This document shows, piece by piece, positions 8,599 through 20,547 of a stretch of 64,000 bases of DNA. The DNA comes from Aureobasidium sp. EXF-3400. Lineage: Eukaryota > Ascomycota > Dothideomycetes > Dothideales > Saccotheciaceae. Within the stretch, counting starts at the first letter, position 1. Each line of letters starts with the position of its first letter. The stretch spans positions 1-64,000 of the forward strand of contig SWBL01000072.1 in the NCBI GenBank assembly GCA_024195585.1, in the 5' to 3' direction. The notes below the pieces were generated by a model. That model ran no database searches. It saw nothing but the letters and a program-made list of their open reading frames with translations, and was not told where the DNA came from. The position numbers were made by a program, and so were the translations under genes.

Positions 8599-11566
8599 AT
8601 GCTATCGCCGGGTCGGGTGATACAAGACAACCAGCAAGCGGTGCTGTTGGGCACCCTGCTCGTCACCGCCGTCCTCGCATTAGTTGGCACCTCGCCGCGA
8701 CACCTCCTTACCACGAACGCTGCAGCATGGACTTGCATCTGGGCGTACGCCCGCTTCAGGAGTGGCCTCAGCAGTACTGGAGAGTCGCAAGGACGACTAC
8801 TGTCATGGGCAGCAGGAGTGTTATTGGCCTTGTCCAGCGTCTGCGAAAGCGCCGTGGAAGGAGGTCGTCACATATATTGGGCAAAGGTCAGGAGGGATGC
8901 CCCTCGAGTACATATCACGAACATTTGCTGAAATCGTTTTCCACAAAAGGCTCTCCTTCCCGTCCTCGTCTGCGTAGTCGTTAAAGTAGATGCATTCGGC
9001 ACTACACGCTTCAACCCGAGTACCGACACTCGGTCTACAGAAAAACACAACAGCGGAGACTCGAGACTGCTGGCAGTGCTCACCGTGTCGGCACTGGTAA
9101 CTCTGAGTTACTTGAGCGAGTTGAGGGCAACGCTTGCGCTGGGTTGCTGTAGTGCAGTGCTCGTGGCTGTAGTTCTGTCGCTGTTGCAATCCGCCCATAG
9201 AGAGACGGTCTCGACAAGCGGGCCCAACGACGGAGTAATATCTGTGAGCGGTCTGCTGTCTCAGCCGACGACCAAGAAAGATACACAACAAGTACTGGTG
9301 GATGTGTCGTTTGCAGCTGCATTGGCGCAATGGCTATCAGCCTTCGTCCTGGAGGGCTTTAGCACCAGCCCATTCTGGTTTGCTTTCCTACCGCAACAGA
9401 TTATAATGGTAGTTCTAGGTGTTGGTATGGTAGTCGCGCACGCTATGTTGAACAGAACAATGATTCTCGCGGTAAGTTGAGCAAGAGATAAGAACGCCCT
9501 AAAATAAATAGCGGATCCACCTCGGCAAGGAAACTGACCAGGGTGTTTTGCAGGTCGATAAATGTGACCAGGTCACAACAGCCTCGACTCTTCTTGTTGC
9601 TGCACTTGTCGCCCAATTGACAGCCAACTTTTCCCTAGGACGATTGTGGTTTGCGTCGATATGCCTGGCCTCTCTCTACGCTTTTCTCCATGACCGCTCA
9701 AACTCGACGACTCGACACTCTTCGACGGACGGCCGAGCAAACATGCGCTCTCGACGCCTTCTCACATTATTACTGCTTGTATCGCTAGCTTTGCTCGCAG
9801 GCTTCAACTTCCGCGACCGCTTAATAGCTCGAGTCGCTCCGAATGGCCCTACTGGTCCCGCTGGTCCCTGGTCCCCTCCGCTTCGCGACCAAGATCTTTC
9901 CGTCCCTGTACAATACAACGACAGCCATGTCCACCCGATCGAATATCTGGCAAGGAACGCCGAGAATGAGTTTAGCGCTCTCCTACAACGACAATCACGA
10001 ACTCTGAAAGAAGCCGTTGCTGAGTACAAGCGTCGATACAACATTCCACCTCCACCCCACTTCGATAAGTGGTTCCAATTCGCTCAGGACCGGAACGTCC
10101 AGCTGATAGACGAATTTGACACCGTCTATCACTCGTTGCTCCCCTTCTGGGGCCTGAAGCCTGTGACTATAAGACGGAGGGTGCAAGAGGCTCTTGGTTT
10201 TGACGGCAACAACCTGATCGCTTTGATGATCCGAGGTGGAAAAGTGACTCACGTACGGAGTGGGCAAGAGTGGCAGCAGAAGGCGACAATTGGCATGATG
10301 GATAAATTCATCCAGTATCTGCCCGACATGGATCTGGCCTTCAATATCCACGATGAACCTCGAGTCGTTGTCCCGCACGACGAATTGTCTCGTCTGGTGG
10401 ATGTAGCGAAGACAAAGAACATGCCCGCAGCCTTTGCCAACCCTGGTCCTAAGGATGCCTTCTCACCTCGTCCCAAAGATGTCAATCCCGGAGAACGAGT
10501 TGATGAAGTCAAGGTCACACGATTCAATGTCTTCGCGCATCAACCTACCTGGATCCCGTCACGCATGTCGTGTTCCCCGGATACTCCTGCTAGAGCGCTT
10601 GAGGAAGAGACCACCCCTGACAACATTGCAGCCTATGCAATGAGCGAGCTAGGATTTGTGTATAACGACACAGCCTTCAGCGACGTTTGCAATTCTCCTT
10701 CTTTTGGCACATCACATGGCTTCTTCGACCGACCAAATGCCTTCAATGTTGTTCACGACCTTGTACCAATCTTCTCTCAATCCAAGATGAGCAGTTTCCA
10801 GGACATTCTATATCCTTCTCCTTGGTACTGGTACGGCAAAGTCTCCTACAACCCACTAAAAGATGTGGCCTGGGAGAAGAAAGAAGGCAAACTGTGGTGG
10901 GTCGGTAGCACGACTGGCGGCTTCTCACGCGACGGAGGTTGGCGCCGTCAACATCGTCAAAAGTTCGTGCACAAGCTCAATGCGCCTGACCAGGCCAAGA
11001 TCATGTACGATGCTCACCTAACATCGGCTGCTTCGAACGATGACGAGACTCCCGATTGGCAAATGCGCTCCGTGCCGCGATCCGATTATGCTGAACTCAT
11101 GGACGTCCACTTCTCTCATGTTGGTCAATGCGATCCTGGTGACTGCGACGCACAGAAGGAGTTCTTTAAAATCGTGCCACCAGCCGATCAACAAGATGCA
11201 TGGAAGTACAAGTATCTACTTGACATTGACGGCAATGCTTTCAGTGGGCGGTTCTACGCTTTCCTCAAATCGCACAGCTTGGTCTTCAAGATGGCAGTGT
11301 TCCGGGAGTGGCATGCAGAGTGGCTTAAGCCCTGGATCCACTACGTGCCTCTCAGTCTGAGAGCAGAAGAGACTCTTGAGTCGGTACGCTACTTTGGAGC
11401 CGAAGAAGTCGGCAAGAGTATGGCTGTGGAGATGGCTGATCGAGGAAGAGAGTGGAGTAACAAAGTACTGAGGAACGAAGACTTTGAAGTGTGGTTCTTC
11501 AGACTTTTGCTCGAGTACGGAAGGCTGGTGGACGACAATAGGGAAAGCATTGGCTTTGATGCGTAG
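8599..11566 (+). CDS. polytopic membrane GT90 (CAP10-type) glycosyltransferase, 940 aa
   Basis: Three exons: 8599-8886, 8950-9471 and 9554-11566, all joined in phase 0. The N-terminal 350 residues carry about eight hydrophobic segments (for example AVLLGTLLVTAVLALVG, LLPVLVCVVVK, LALGCCSAVLVAVVLSLL, LLTLLLLVSLALLAGF). From about residue 440 the protein is a glycosyltransferase family 90 domain, the family of Cryptococcus CAP10 and its xylosyltransferase relatives. The C-terminal signature LLDIDGNAFSGRFYAFLKS, then KPWIHYVPL and the closing EDFEVWFFRLLLEYGRL, are typical. Function is inferred to be transfer of a sugar in the Golgi lumen to cell-wall or capsule-type glycans. The exact donor and acceptor are unknown. 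The first ATG of exon 1 is chosen because the upstream in-frame codon is GTG. Confidence 0.85.
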
Positions 11567-12057
11567 GATATCTACTTAGCACTTTATGCATATATGTATC
11601 ATAAAATAGAATCACATAAAACATTCATGACAGTAAAGCACTATACCCTTTCCTGAGTGTGAAAGACAAGCACGCATTTCTGAGGCGGTGTTCGGATGCG
11701 ATACACTTAAACTCCATGACTGTAAATACTAGAATACTCGGAAAACAATGATTGCGATCCAGTGGCATTGATTATGAGAGCATATCGGAGTGTCAAGGTG
11801 GCATGGTTAGCAAGGCAGCGGGAAACGCCGGCGGACTTGACTGAAACGCTGCGGGACGCCAGCCAGCAGCAGATTCGCGTCATTGACTGTCAGGCGTTTC
11901 TCTCGCCTTCTTAGCAGTCATCACCTCTCAACCCATCTCTCGCCGCTGCATCCTTCGCGCCGCACGCATCACACTATCCTATCGCTGGATGGTTGTTGCA
12001 TACTAAACTCTCTCCTCACACCTCCCACCCTCGCCGCCTCACATCCCGCCACCAATC
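11567..12057. promoter_or_regulatory. intergenic, promoter side of the m-AAA protease gene
   Basis: 490 bases between two plus-strand genes. The last 150 bases are C/T-rich (ctctctcgccgctgcatcc-type), common in 5' leaders of filamentous fungi. No specific site was recognised. Confidence 0.4.
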
Positions 12058-14796
12058 ATGTCCGGCATCCTGAGGCAGACCATCAACCTTGGTCGCCTTT
12101 ACAGGCCGACTTACCAAATATCAACTCGTGGTCGCTCGCTATCATTAAGACCTGCTTCAATCCCGCGACCAACATACGCATACCAGCGTGTCCGCCGCTA
12201 CGCCACTCAACCCGAAGAGCCTCGCGACAAGGATGAGGCCAAGGACAAGACTCCGGGCCAATCCGCCCCCGGTATGGAGCACCTTTACAACAAGGGCGGC
12301 CCCTTGACAAACGAGAAGGCTGCTTCGTCCGAGTCTGATTCTCCTCGCCCTGGCTTCGCGAAGCTTACTCCCGAGGAAGAGAAGGAGCTCACTGAGACCT
12401 TCAACCAGATCAAGAAGGGTATGCCCGCCTCGATGGCCGAGGAAGTAGAAAAGACCTTCCAAAAGATTCGTAAGGATGGAATTCCTCAAGAGCTTCGCGA
12501 TACTATGGACGAGGTCAAGCAGGGCCACATGACCCCTGCTGTCGCCGCCCGCCTGTGGCGTCAAGTTTCTTCTATGGCTAGAAAGACTGCTGAGAGCGAT
12601 ATCAACGACGCCAAGGGCGCCCAGCAAAAGTCTGGTGCCCACGATCCCGGTGCTGGCTCAAAGTCGAAGTCGAACAACAAGGGCGAAGACAAGGATGGCC
12701 CAGCCTACAACATTAAGGATATCAAGCTGGACATGAACAGTATCATTCTTTCCGCCTTCACCTCATACCTCATCTACCGTCTGGTCGTCCCTAGCGAGAA
12801 CTCTCGCGAGATTACATGGCAAGAGCTGAGAAACACCTTCCTCGACAAGGGTCTTGTTGAGAGACTTGTCGTGGTGAACAACAACAAGGTCAGAGTGCAT
12901 GTTCACCAACAATCTGTTCAGGCCATGTACCCCGAAAGCCCTGCTGCTCACGGCAACTTCTACTACTACTTCTCCATCGGTTCAGTTGAAGCTTTCGAGC
13001 GCAGACTTGACGAGTCACAGGCCGAGCTTGGTATTCCATCATCCGAGAGAATCCCCGTCCAATACAGCCGTGAGGTATCTTGGGCTGACACGATTCTGAG
13101 CTTCGGTCCTACTATCTTGTTCATTGGTGCCATCTTCTGGCTCTCAAGGAGAGCCGCATCTGGTGCCGGTGGCGGTGGCGCTGGTGGTGGCATCTTCGGT
13201 ATGGGCAAGAGTCGCGCTAAGAAGTTCAATCATGAGACCGACGTCAAGGTTAAGTTCGCCGACGTTGCCGGTATGGACGAGGCAAAGGTTGAAATCATGG
13301 AGTTTGTCAACTTCTTGAAGCAGCCTGAGCGCTTCCAGAAGCTCGGTGCAAAGATCCCCAGAGGTGCTATTCTTTCTGGTCCTCCCGGTACCGGTAAGAC
13401 TCTGCTTGCAAAGGCAACTGCTGGTGAGTCTGGTGTACCCTTCTTCAGTGTCAGTGGTTCCGAGTTCGTCGAGATGTTTGTCGGTGTTGGTGCTTCGCGA
13501 GTACGCGACCTGTTCCAGAACGCCAGAAAGAGCACACCCTGTATTATCTTCATTGATGAGATTGACGCCATTGGAAAGTCAAGATCAAAGCAAAACTTTG
13601 GTGGTGGTAACGACGAGAGAGAGGCTACTCTCAACCAGATCCTTACTGAGATGGACGGTTTCGCCAGCACTGAACAGGTGAGTTTCTCAAGTTCAAATTC
13701 AAAGCCATAACAGTATGCTAACTTTCTACTACAGGTCATTGTTCTTGCTGGTACCAACCGTGCTGATGTTCTGGATCAAGCTCTTATGCGTCCTGGTCGT
13801 TTCGATAGACATATTTCCATCGACAAGCCGACTATGGATGGACGCAAGCAAATTTTTGCCGTACACTTGAGAAACATTGTCACAAAGGAGGACATTGAGT
13901 ATCTCAAGGGTCGCCTTGCAGCACTTACCCCTGGTTTCTCTGGAGCAGATATTGCCAACTGTGTCAACGAAGCCGCATTGATCGCTGCCCGTGGTAACGC
14001 TGACACTGTCAAGATGATTCACTTCGAGCAGGCTATCGAGCGTGTTATTGGTGGTCTCGAGAAGAAGTCGTTGGTTCTTTCACCCGAGGAGAAGCGCACA
14101 GTTGCATACCACGAGGCTGGTCACGCTATCTGTGGTTGGTACTTCAAGTATGCCGACCCACTTCTCAAGGTCTCTATCATTCCCCGTGGTCAGGGAGCTC
14201 TCGGATACGCACAATACCTTCCTTCTGGCGACACTTACCTCATGTCATACCTGCAGCTTCTGGACCGTATGGCCATGACTCTGGCTGGTCGTGTCTCGGA
14301 GGAGATTCACTTCGAGACCGTTACATCTGGAGCATCAGACGACTTCAACAAGGTTACCCGTATGGCCACCGCCATGGTCACTAAGTGGGGTATGTCGCCC
14401 AAGGTTGGTTACCTCTACTTCGAGGACGACCCGAACCAGCTCCAGAAGCCCTTCTCAGAGGAGACAGCCCGCAACATTGATAGCGAAGTGAAGCGTATCG
14501 TCGACGAAGCCTACAAGCAATGTCGCGACCTGCTCGAGGAGAAGAGAAAGGAGATCGGCATCGTCGCCGAGGAGCTGCTCCGCAAGGAAGTTTTGACTCG
14601 TGACGACCTCGTCAGATTACTTGGCCAAAGACCCTTTGAAGACAAGGGCGACTTCAGCAAGTACTTTGGCGGCCGTGGCGACCGTGAAGGACCCGGCGCC
14701 GGAATCCCTGGCCTCCCCGAGAAGTCTGACGGACCTGTTCTTCCTCCCGGCTCCTCGAACCCTGCACCAGTGGTGTTCAAGGACCTGAACCAATAA
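12058..14796 (+). CDS. YTA12: mitochondrial m-AAA protease (Yta12/Afg3)
   Basis: Exons 12058-13677 and 13735-14796 give 893 residues. A basic, Ser/Arg-rich N-terminus of about 50 residues is a likely mitochondrial presequence. Then come a charged region, TM1 (about 226-244), the FtsH intermembrane domain ([19 protein letters not shown]), TM2 (about 347-363) and a Gly-rich linker. The AAA domain has Walker A GPPGTGKT (441-448) and Walker B IIFIDEID (about 496-503), with the second-region residues [19 protein letters not shown]. The zinc protease motif HEAGH is at about 666-670. m-AAA complexes in the inner membrane degrade unassembled respiratory subunits and process proteins such as MrpL32. 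The matrix-facing two-TM layout separates it from single-TM i-AAA. It cannot be assigned strictly to Yta12 rather than Afg3. All catalytic motifs are intact. Confidence 0.95.
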
Positions 14797-17207
14797 ACTC
14801 CAAATGTTCTTATGTGTATAGAAAACTCTTGAGATGAACAAAGGAGTTTATGGGTCATGGGCATTGGGGGATTTTTTCTGTCTTTTTCATTCTGGCATCT
14901 CGTCTTTATACTTGCGCATAGCGGATTCCCTTTCTTTTGTATTATTACCTTTTCACCACTCTCTTCATATATGATCAAAAAGTGTACATGAACGATCCTG
15001 CTTTTTGTCATTTAAATGTATATATGGCGTAGAGAAGGTGTTCCTGTCAGGATACAGTCAGCCAAGCCGTGTAAATAGTCGTCCTCTACTCTTTTTACAA
15101 CATTTGCACCAAGATCAGAGATCTTCTACCATGTCTGTGCTAGTCATCTTCATTGCCGAGACATCCATCAGAGATGAGGGGTTTGTGGTGATCGCATCAA
15201 GGCCACGGGATTGCGGCCCTCGTTACCGCCGCATTCGTCTTGGAAATGAACTTCTTGGTTTGCAGTGCCCAGCTGTGGGCCTGTGGGCCAGACAGCCACA
15301 CGACACGGATAGCGGGGCACTTTTATGTGTGTGTCTGTCGTGGAGGAGCGCAAGGGCTCGATGAGGTAGGTGGGAAGCAGACTGGGCGTCTTTCAATCCC
15401 TTGTGGCGTGGTCGAAGCCTTTTGCTCTTCGACTTTAGCCGTCCGTTGTGGAGCTTAGATTTCTTTCCCTTGTGGTTTTCTGGAAGGTATGGATTCTGAA
15501 ACAGACATGTAAAAAGGCTTTCGAAGGAAATTGTAGGGAAGTGCTATCTGCTTTTATATGGACTGAGTATCGTAGCACCTGGTAACTAATCAGTAACTCT
15601 ATCGCTTGATATCTGGTTGGCAAGTTTTTGAGTCTTGCTGTTAATCTCGCAGCTGTGCCGCATAATTAGTTCGTAGACCAGAGAACTTGCAGGTATTGCT
15701 CTAGTCTCTCGGCCGAGTTAGATTTGATCAAATGATCGCGGTTCTAACACTTTGCTGATGCATCATGCTCATAATCTTGATGGTGGATCTCACCTTTCAC
15801 CCCGCTTTCCCTTCTTCTGTCCTCCAACCTTGGGCCGCATCACCCCGCAGTAAGTCAAATAGGCAGGCGGCATGCATGTCTGATATTGACTCTAGTCCTT
15901 GCATATCTCCGAAGGCAGCCGCTGGGTGTCTGACCTTCCACGCATCACAGCGGGGATGGAAAAAACGTGACATGGTACGTACGAAAGGTACAAAGAATTT
16001 TGTCTTTTTGCCCTTACCTTTCTGACTTGCTTGCTTACAGCTCTTCTGCAGGATCTTACGTGAATATTGTGTCTTGTGACCTTGAGGATGTAGTGGAGTA
16101 CACAATGCAGATGCTGCGGGTTTATGGATACCACCTTGCTGGCATAGCGGCGTGGGCGTCATGAGCTGTCCTTACTTATCAAACATGCATACAGCCGAGG
16201 TGTAAGGGGATTGATCGACATTTGAGCTTTCTCCACAATCGTGAGAAGAGGGATTTGATAGAGAGCGGTGAGGGTGGGGCAGAGAGCATCGGGTTTGCTA
16301 TGCGATATCTGGTCTTCAGCATGCAATAAGCCCCTTCGTTTCTTCAAGTTCGTTATGTGTGTGACGGTAGGGTGTTGTAAAGGATGAGCAAGTTTGATGA
16401 GTTGACTTCTCTCAAATCCTGTATGAGAAGATGTGATGCCAAACTGCAAATTGAAGCCCAATGACTACTGGCTCAGAGCCGCAAATGCTCTATACCTTAG
16501 AGTATACGTTCTCTACGAAGATCGATCATGAACCTCTCCCCATGGGTATGATCTACAAACCTTGGGGTGCTTTAACCAAGATTTCAGCACGCATGGCACC
16601 CTACCTTCTTTGCATGAAACGTCGGTTCTGCTCGTGACTGGAAGGACAATCTTCTGGAGAGCCGTTGTTCCCTCTTCTCGGACCTTGTCGGCCCTTGAAG
16701 AATCACACCTTGCTGCGTGACAAGAGCAAGTAGTGACGAACACGTCAATGGAGACTTACTCGTAACAGGCAACAAACGAACGCTACTGCAATGCACCCCT
16801 CTCTTCGTCCTGTGCCGTGCCTGCATAGATGATCAATATAGCATGCAGGCTGACACTTTTGGGCTTGGAGAGCTCTTCTTTGCTTGTCCCTTGGAGAAAT
16901 AATTTACTTCCGCGGGTCAGAGCTCACCCTCCAATGTCCACTGCCCCCTCCAAGATCCTTGTATGGCATCATTCTGCAGTGGCTCTTTTCCACTCGGGTG
17001 TTGTGCCGGTAAAAATGCAAGTGAAGGAGAGCAAATTTATAAATTGATCGCTGGCCGCATCTTGGGGTTACCTTTGTGTTTCATTGCACGGGAAGCTGCA
17101 GTGAAGGAAAGTGCATTCTTTCTGCTCAACCGGGTTCAACTTTTTTTCTGATTGCTCTTCTCGCACACACATCCTCGTCCTTGATCTGAGATACATTGAC
17201 GCAGAAG
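14797..17207. other. 2.4 kb intergenic, no gene recognised
   Basis: No frame resembles a known protein and no splice-consistent gene was found on either strand. The first 250 bases are T-rich and likely the 3' UTR of the protease gene. The last several hundred bases upstream of 17208 are the promoter of the beta-glucosidase gene. Confidence 0.5.
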
Positions 17208-20200
17208 ATGTCTGGATTCAAGAGCCTGGCCTTGCTGCTGGTAGCTCAGCTCGCCAATGCACAAGGTGGCTACCCGAACCCTCCTGTCGAGGGTCTACCT
17301 GTGAGTCTTCTGCTGCTGCTCAGTCGCACAACATTCAATTGACATTTGTACAGTTCCCTGGTACCAATTACCCTGGCTCCGAGGTGCCTTATGCTGTAGC
17401 TGGCGCTCAGTTCAACCAATCCTCTCCTCCCTACTACCCTTCTCCTTGGGGAACTGGTGCTGCAGATTGGGCAAGCGCCTATGAGAAGGCCATTGCGTTC
17501 GTGTCCCAGTTGACTCTTGCTGAGAAGGTCAACTTGACCACTGGTATGTTCTTCCGCTGGGAAACTTCGATATTTGTGCTTTGCTAATCATCTCTAGGTG
17601 TTGGGTCAGTTCCTGTTCAACTCGGACATACAGTTGCATCACTAACAATTTTCTAGTTGGGAATCCGAGAAATGTGTTGGTAACACTGGTTCTATCCCTC
17701 GTCTGGGCTTCAAGGCCCTGTGTCTGCAGGATTCACCTTTGGGTGTCAGATTCGGTGAGTAATGAGCAACCAATTGAATGCAGACCTCCACATATTGACC
17801 GAACCACAGGCGACTTTGTATCTGCCTTCTCCGCCGGCGTCACCGTTGCCGCAACATGGGACAGATCCCTCGCCTACACCCGCGGCAACGACATGGGCAG
17901 CGAGCACCGCGACAAGGGTGTCGATGTCATGTTGGGTCCTGTCGTTGGTCCTCTTGGCCGCAGTCCCGAGGGTGGTCGTAACTGGGAAGGCTTCAGCCCT
18001 GACCCAGTCCTCTCTGGTATCCTGAACGCCGAGACCGTCAAGGGTATCCAGGATGCTGGTGTCATTGCTTGCACCAAGCACTACATTCTCAACGAGCAGG
18101 AGCACTTCAGACAGGGAGGCCCCAACATCTCTGATGCAGTCTCTGCCAACGTCGACGATATTACTCTGCACGAGCTTTACGTTTGGCCTTTTGCTGATGC
18201 TGTCCGCGCCGGCACTGGCAGTGTCATGTGCTCTTACAACCAGGCCAACAACAGCTACGTCGTAAGTACAAGGAGAAGTCTTGAAAGAGGAAGCACTGCT
18301 GACTGAACAAAGTGCCAAAACTCTCACCTCCTCAACAAGGTCCTCAAGTCTGAACTTGGCTTCCAGGGCTTCGTAATGTCGGATTGGTCCGGACAACACT
18401 CTGGTGTATCTAGTGCCCTCGCGGGTCTGGATATGACCATGCCTGGTGACGTTGGCTTCGACAGCGGTACCTCGTTCTGGGGAGCCAACCTCACAATCGC
18501 CGTTCTGAACGGAACCGTCCCCCAGTACAGAATCGACGACATGGCCGTCCGTATCGTCGCTGCCTGGTACAAGGTCGACAGAGAAGATCATCAGGTCGAG
18601 AACGCACCCAACTTTTCCTCGTGGACTACAAGAACCTTCGGATACCGTCACTACATTGCTCAAGAAGGATATGAACAGATCAACTACCACGTTGATGTCC
18701 AGGACGATCACCGTGACAACATCCGCGAGGTTGCTGCTAAGGGAACTGTTCTGTTGAAGAACAAGGGTGCTCTGCCCCTCAAGGGCACTGAGCAACTTGT
18801 TGGTGTCTTCGGAGAGGATGCTGCTGACAACCAGTACGGTCCCAACGGATGCTCTGATAGAGGCTGTGACAACGGAACCCTCGCAATGTAAGGAATCGTG
18901 GCGTTCTCGTTGTGAATTTTGGTGGAATGATGCTAATTTTCGAAATAGGGGCTGGGGCAGCGGAACCGCCAACTTCCCTTACCTGGTTGCACCTCACACT
19001 GCCATCGAGAACGAAGTTCGCTCGCATGGCAAGTCAGTTGAGAGTATCCTTGATCGCGCTGCCTACAGCCAGATTGATGTCCTCGCCCAACGTACCGACG
19101 AAGTTAACGGCGCATGTATCGGTAAGTTTTGCACTATACTACAGCACCAACGAGGCCTTACTAACATCGTCAATTAGTCTTTGCCAATGCCGACGCCGGT
19201 GAAGGCTACATCATCGTCGACGGCAACCAAGGAGACCGCAACAACCTTACCCTCTGGCAAGGTGGTGAGGCTGTTATCAGCCACGTCGCAGGCCTTTGCA
19301 AGAACACCATTGTTGTGCTTCACACCGTCGGTCCCGTCTTGATCAACGATTGGTACGATCACGAGAACATTACTGCTATCCTTTGGGCTGGTGTCCCTGG
19401 CCAAGAGTCAGGCAATGCCATTGTTGATGTCTTGTACGGCAAAGTCAACCCCTCCGGCAAGCTCCCCTTCACCCTTGGCAAGACCCGTGAGTCTTACGGT
19501 ACCGATATTCTCTACGAATACAACAACGGTGGCGCACCTCCTCAGACCCAATTTGAGGAGGGTGTTTTCATCGACTACAGAGGTTTCGACAGAAGAGATG
19601 AGACCCCCGTCTACGAGTTTGGCTATGGTCTTTCGTACACCAACTTCAGCTACTCTGACATCTCCGTCTCGGTCAACACTTCGGCTCCTGCCTACGTTCC
19701 CGCCTCTGGCTTCACCAAGGCTGCACCCACCTACGGCACTATCTCAAACAACTCTGCCGACTACGTCTTCCCTGCCGATGTCAGACCCATCGAGTACTAC
19801 ATCTACCCCTTCCTCAACTCTACCAACCTTCGCGCTTCGTCTCAAGATCCTTACTACGGAAGCAACTACAGCTTCCCTGCTGGCTCTTCTTCGAGCGCAC
19901 CCCAGCCTCTCCTCCCCGCATCTGGCGCTCCCGGTGGTAACCCCGGTCTCTACGATATTCTCTACACTGTCACTGCCACTGTTACCAACACTGGTTCTGT
20001 TGAGGGCGAGGAAGTTCCTCAACTTTACATCTCTCTTGGTGGTCCCAACGACCCGCCTGTTGTCCTTCGTCAATTCGACAAGTTCTCTATCGCACCCGGT
20101 GCCTCGAAGACCTTCACCGCCCAGATCACCCGCAGAGATGTCAGCAACTGGAGTCCCAATCTTGATGACTGGTATGTCAGCGAGTACCCCAAGACCGTCT

Positions 20201-20547
20201 ATGTTGGCTCTTCCAGCAGAAAGCTGCCTCTCAAGGCTGCTCTGCCTGCCAACGGTGCCACCTCTCCCGGCACTGGCAACGGCGGCTCTGGCAACGGCAC
20301 TTACACCGTTCCTCCCGTCCCTCACAGCTCTGGCAGTGCTACCTTGACTTCCTCCTCTGCCTCCAAGTCATCATCGAGCTCGACCTCCAAGTCCTCGTCT
20401 AAGTCTTCGTCGCACTCTACCTCCAAGTCCTCGTCGCACTCGTCAAGCCACTCTTCGAGCCACTCCTCGTCCCACTCCACCACCAACAGTGGACACAACA
20501 GCTGGACCACCTACACCCAGCCCTCTGGCTACCACTCGACTTGGTAG
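17208..20547 (+). CDS. secreted GH3 beta-glucosidase with Ser/His-rich tail
   Basis: Eight exons: 17208-17300, 17354-17543, 17598-17604, 17657-17754, 17810-18261, 18313-18887, 18949-19121 and 19178-20547. They total 985 residues. Exon 3 is a 7-base micro-exon needed to give [13 protein letters not shown]. Residues 1-19 are a signal peptide ([15 protein letters not shown]). Glycoside hydrolase family 3 features include [28 protein letters not shown] and the nucleophile-bearing block [13 protein letters not shown], in which Asp is the expected nucleophile. A C-terminal fibronectin III-like part ends near [12 protein letters not shown]. Known members hydrolyse cellobiose and other beta-glucosides outside the cell. 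After the normal family end there are about 90 extra residues rich in Ser, Lys and His ([20 protein letters not shown]), without a hydrophobic GPI signal. The gene stands alone. Confidence 0.93.
20338..20502 (+). repeat. Ser-Lys/Ser-His coding repeat in the GH3 tail
   Basis: The 3' end of the beta-glucosidase gene is an imperfect tandem repeat of TCC/TCG/AGC serine codons with Lys or His every third or fourth residue, changing from SKSSS units to SHSS units. It is in frame throughout and lies beyond the catalytic and FnIII parts. Such tracts expand easily by replication slippage. Confidence 0.8.

Noticed and set aside
9076..9480. Stand-alone small membrane protein upstream of the GT90 gene
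   Set aside because: It is exon 2 of the GT90 gene: both ends have splice signals and frames join in phase 0 with exons 1 and 3.
17746..18972. 408-codon open frame antisense to the GH3 gene
   Set aside because: It lies wholly opposite strongly conserved GH3 exons and spans their introns. It is a mirror of codon bias with no family resemblance.
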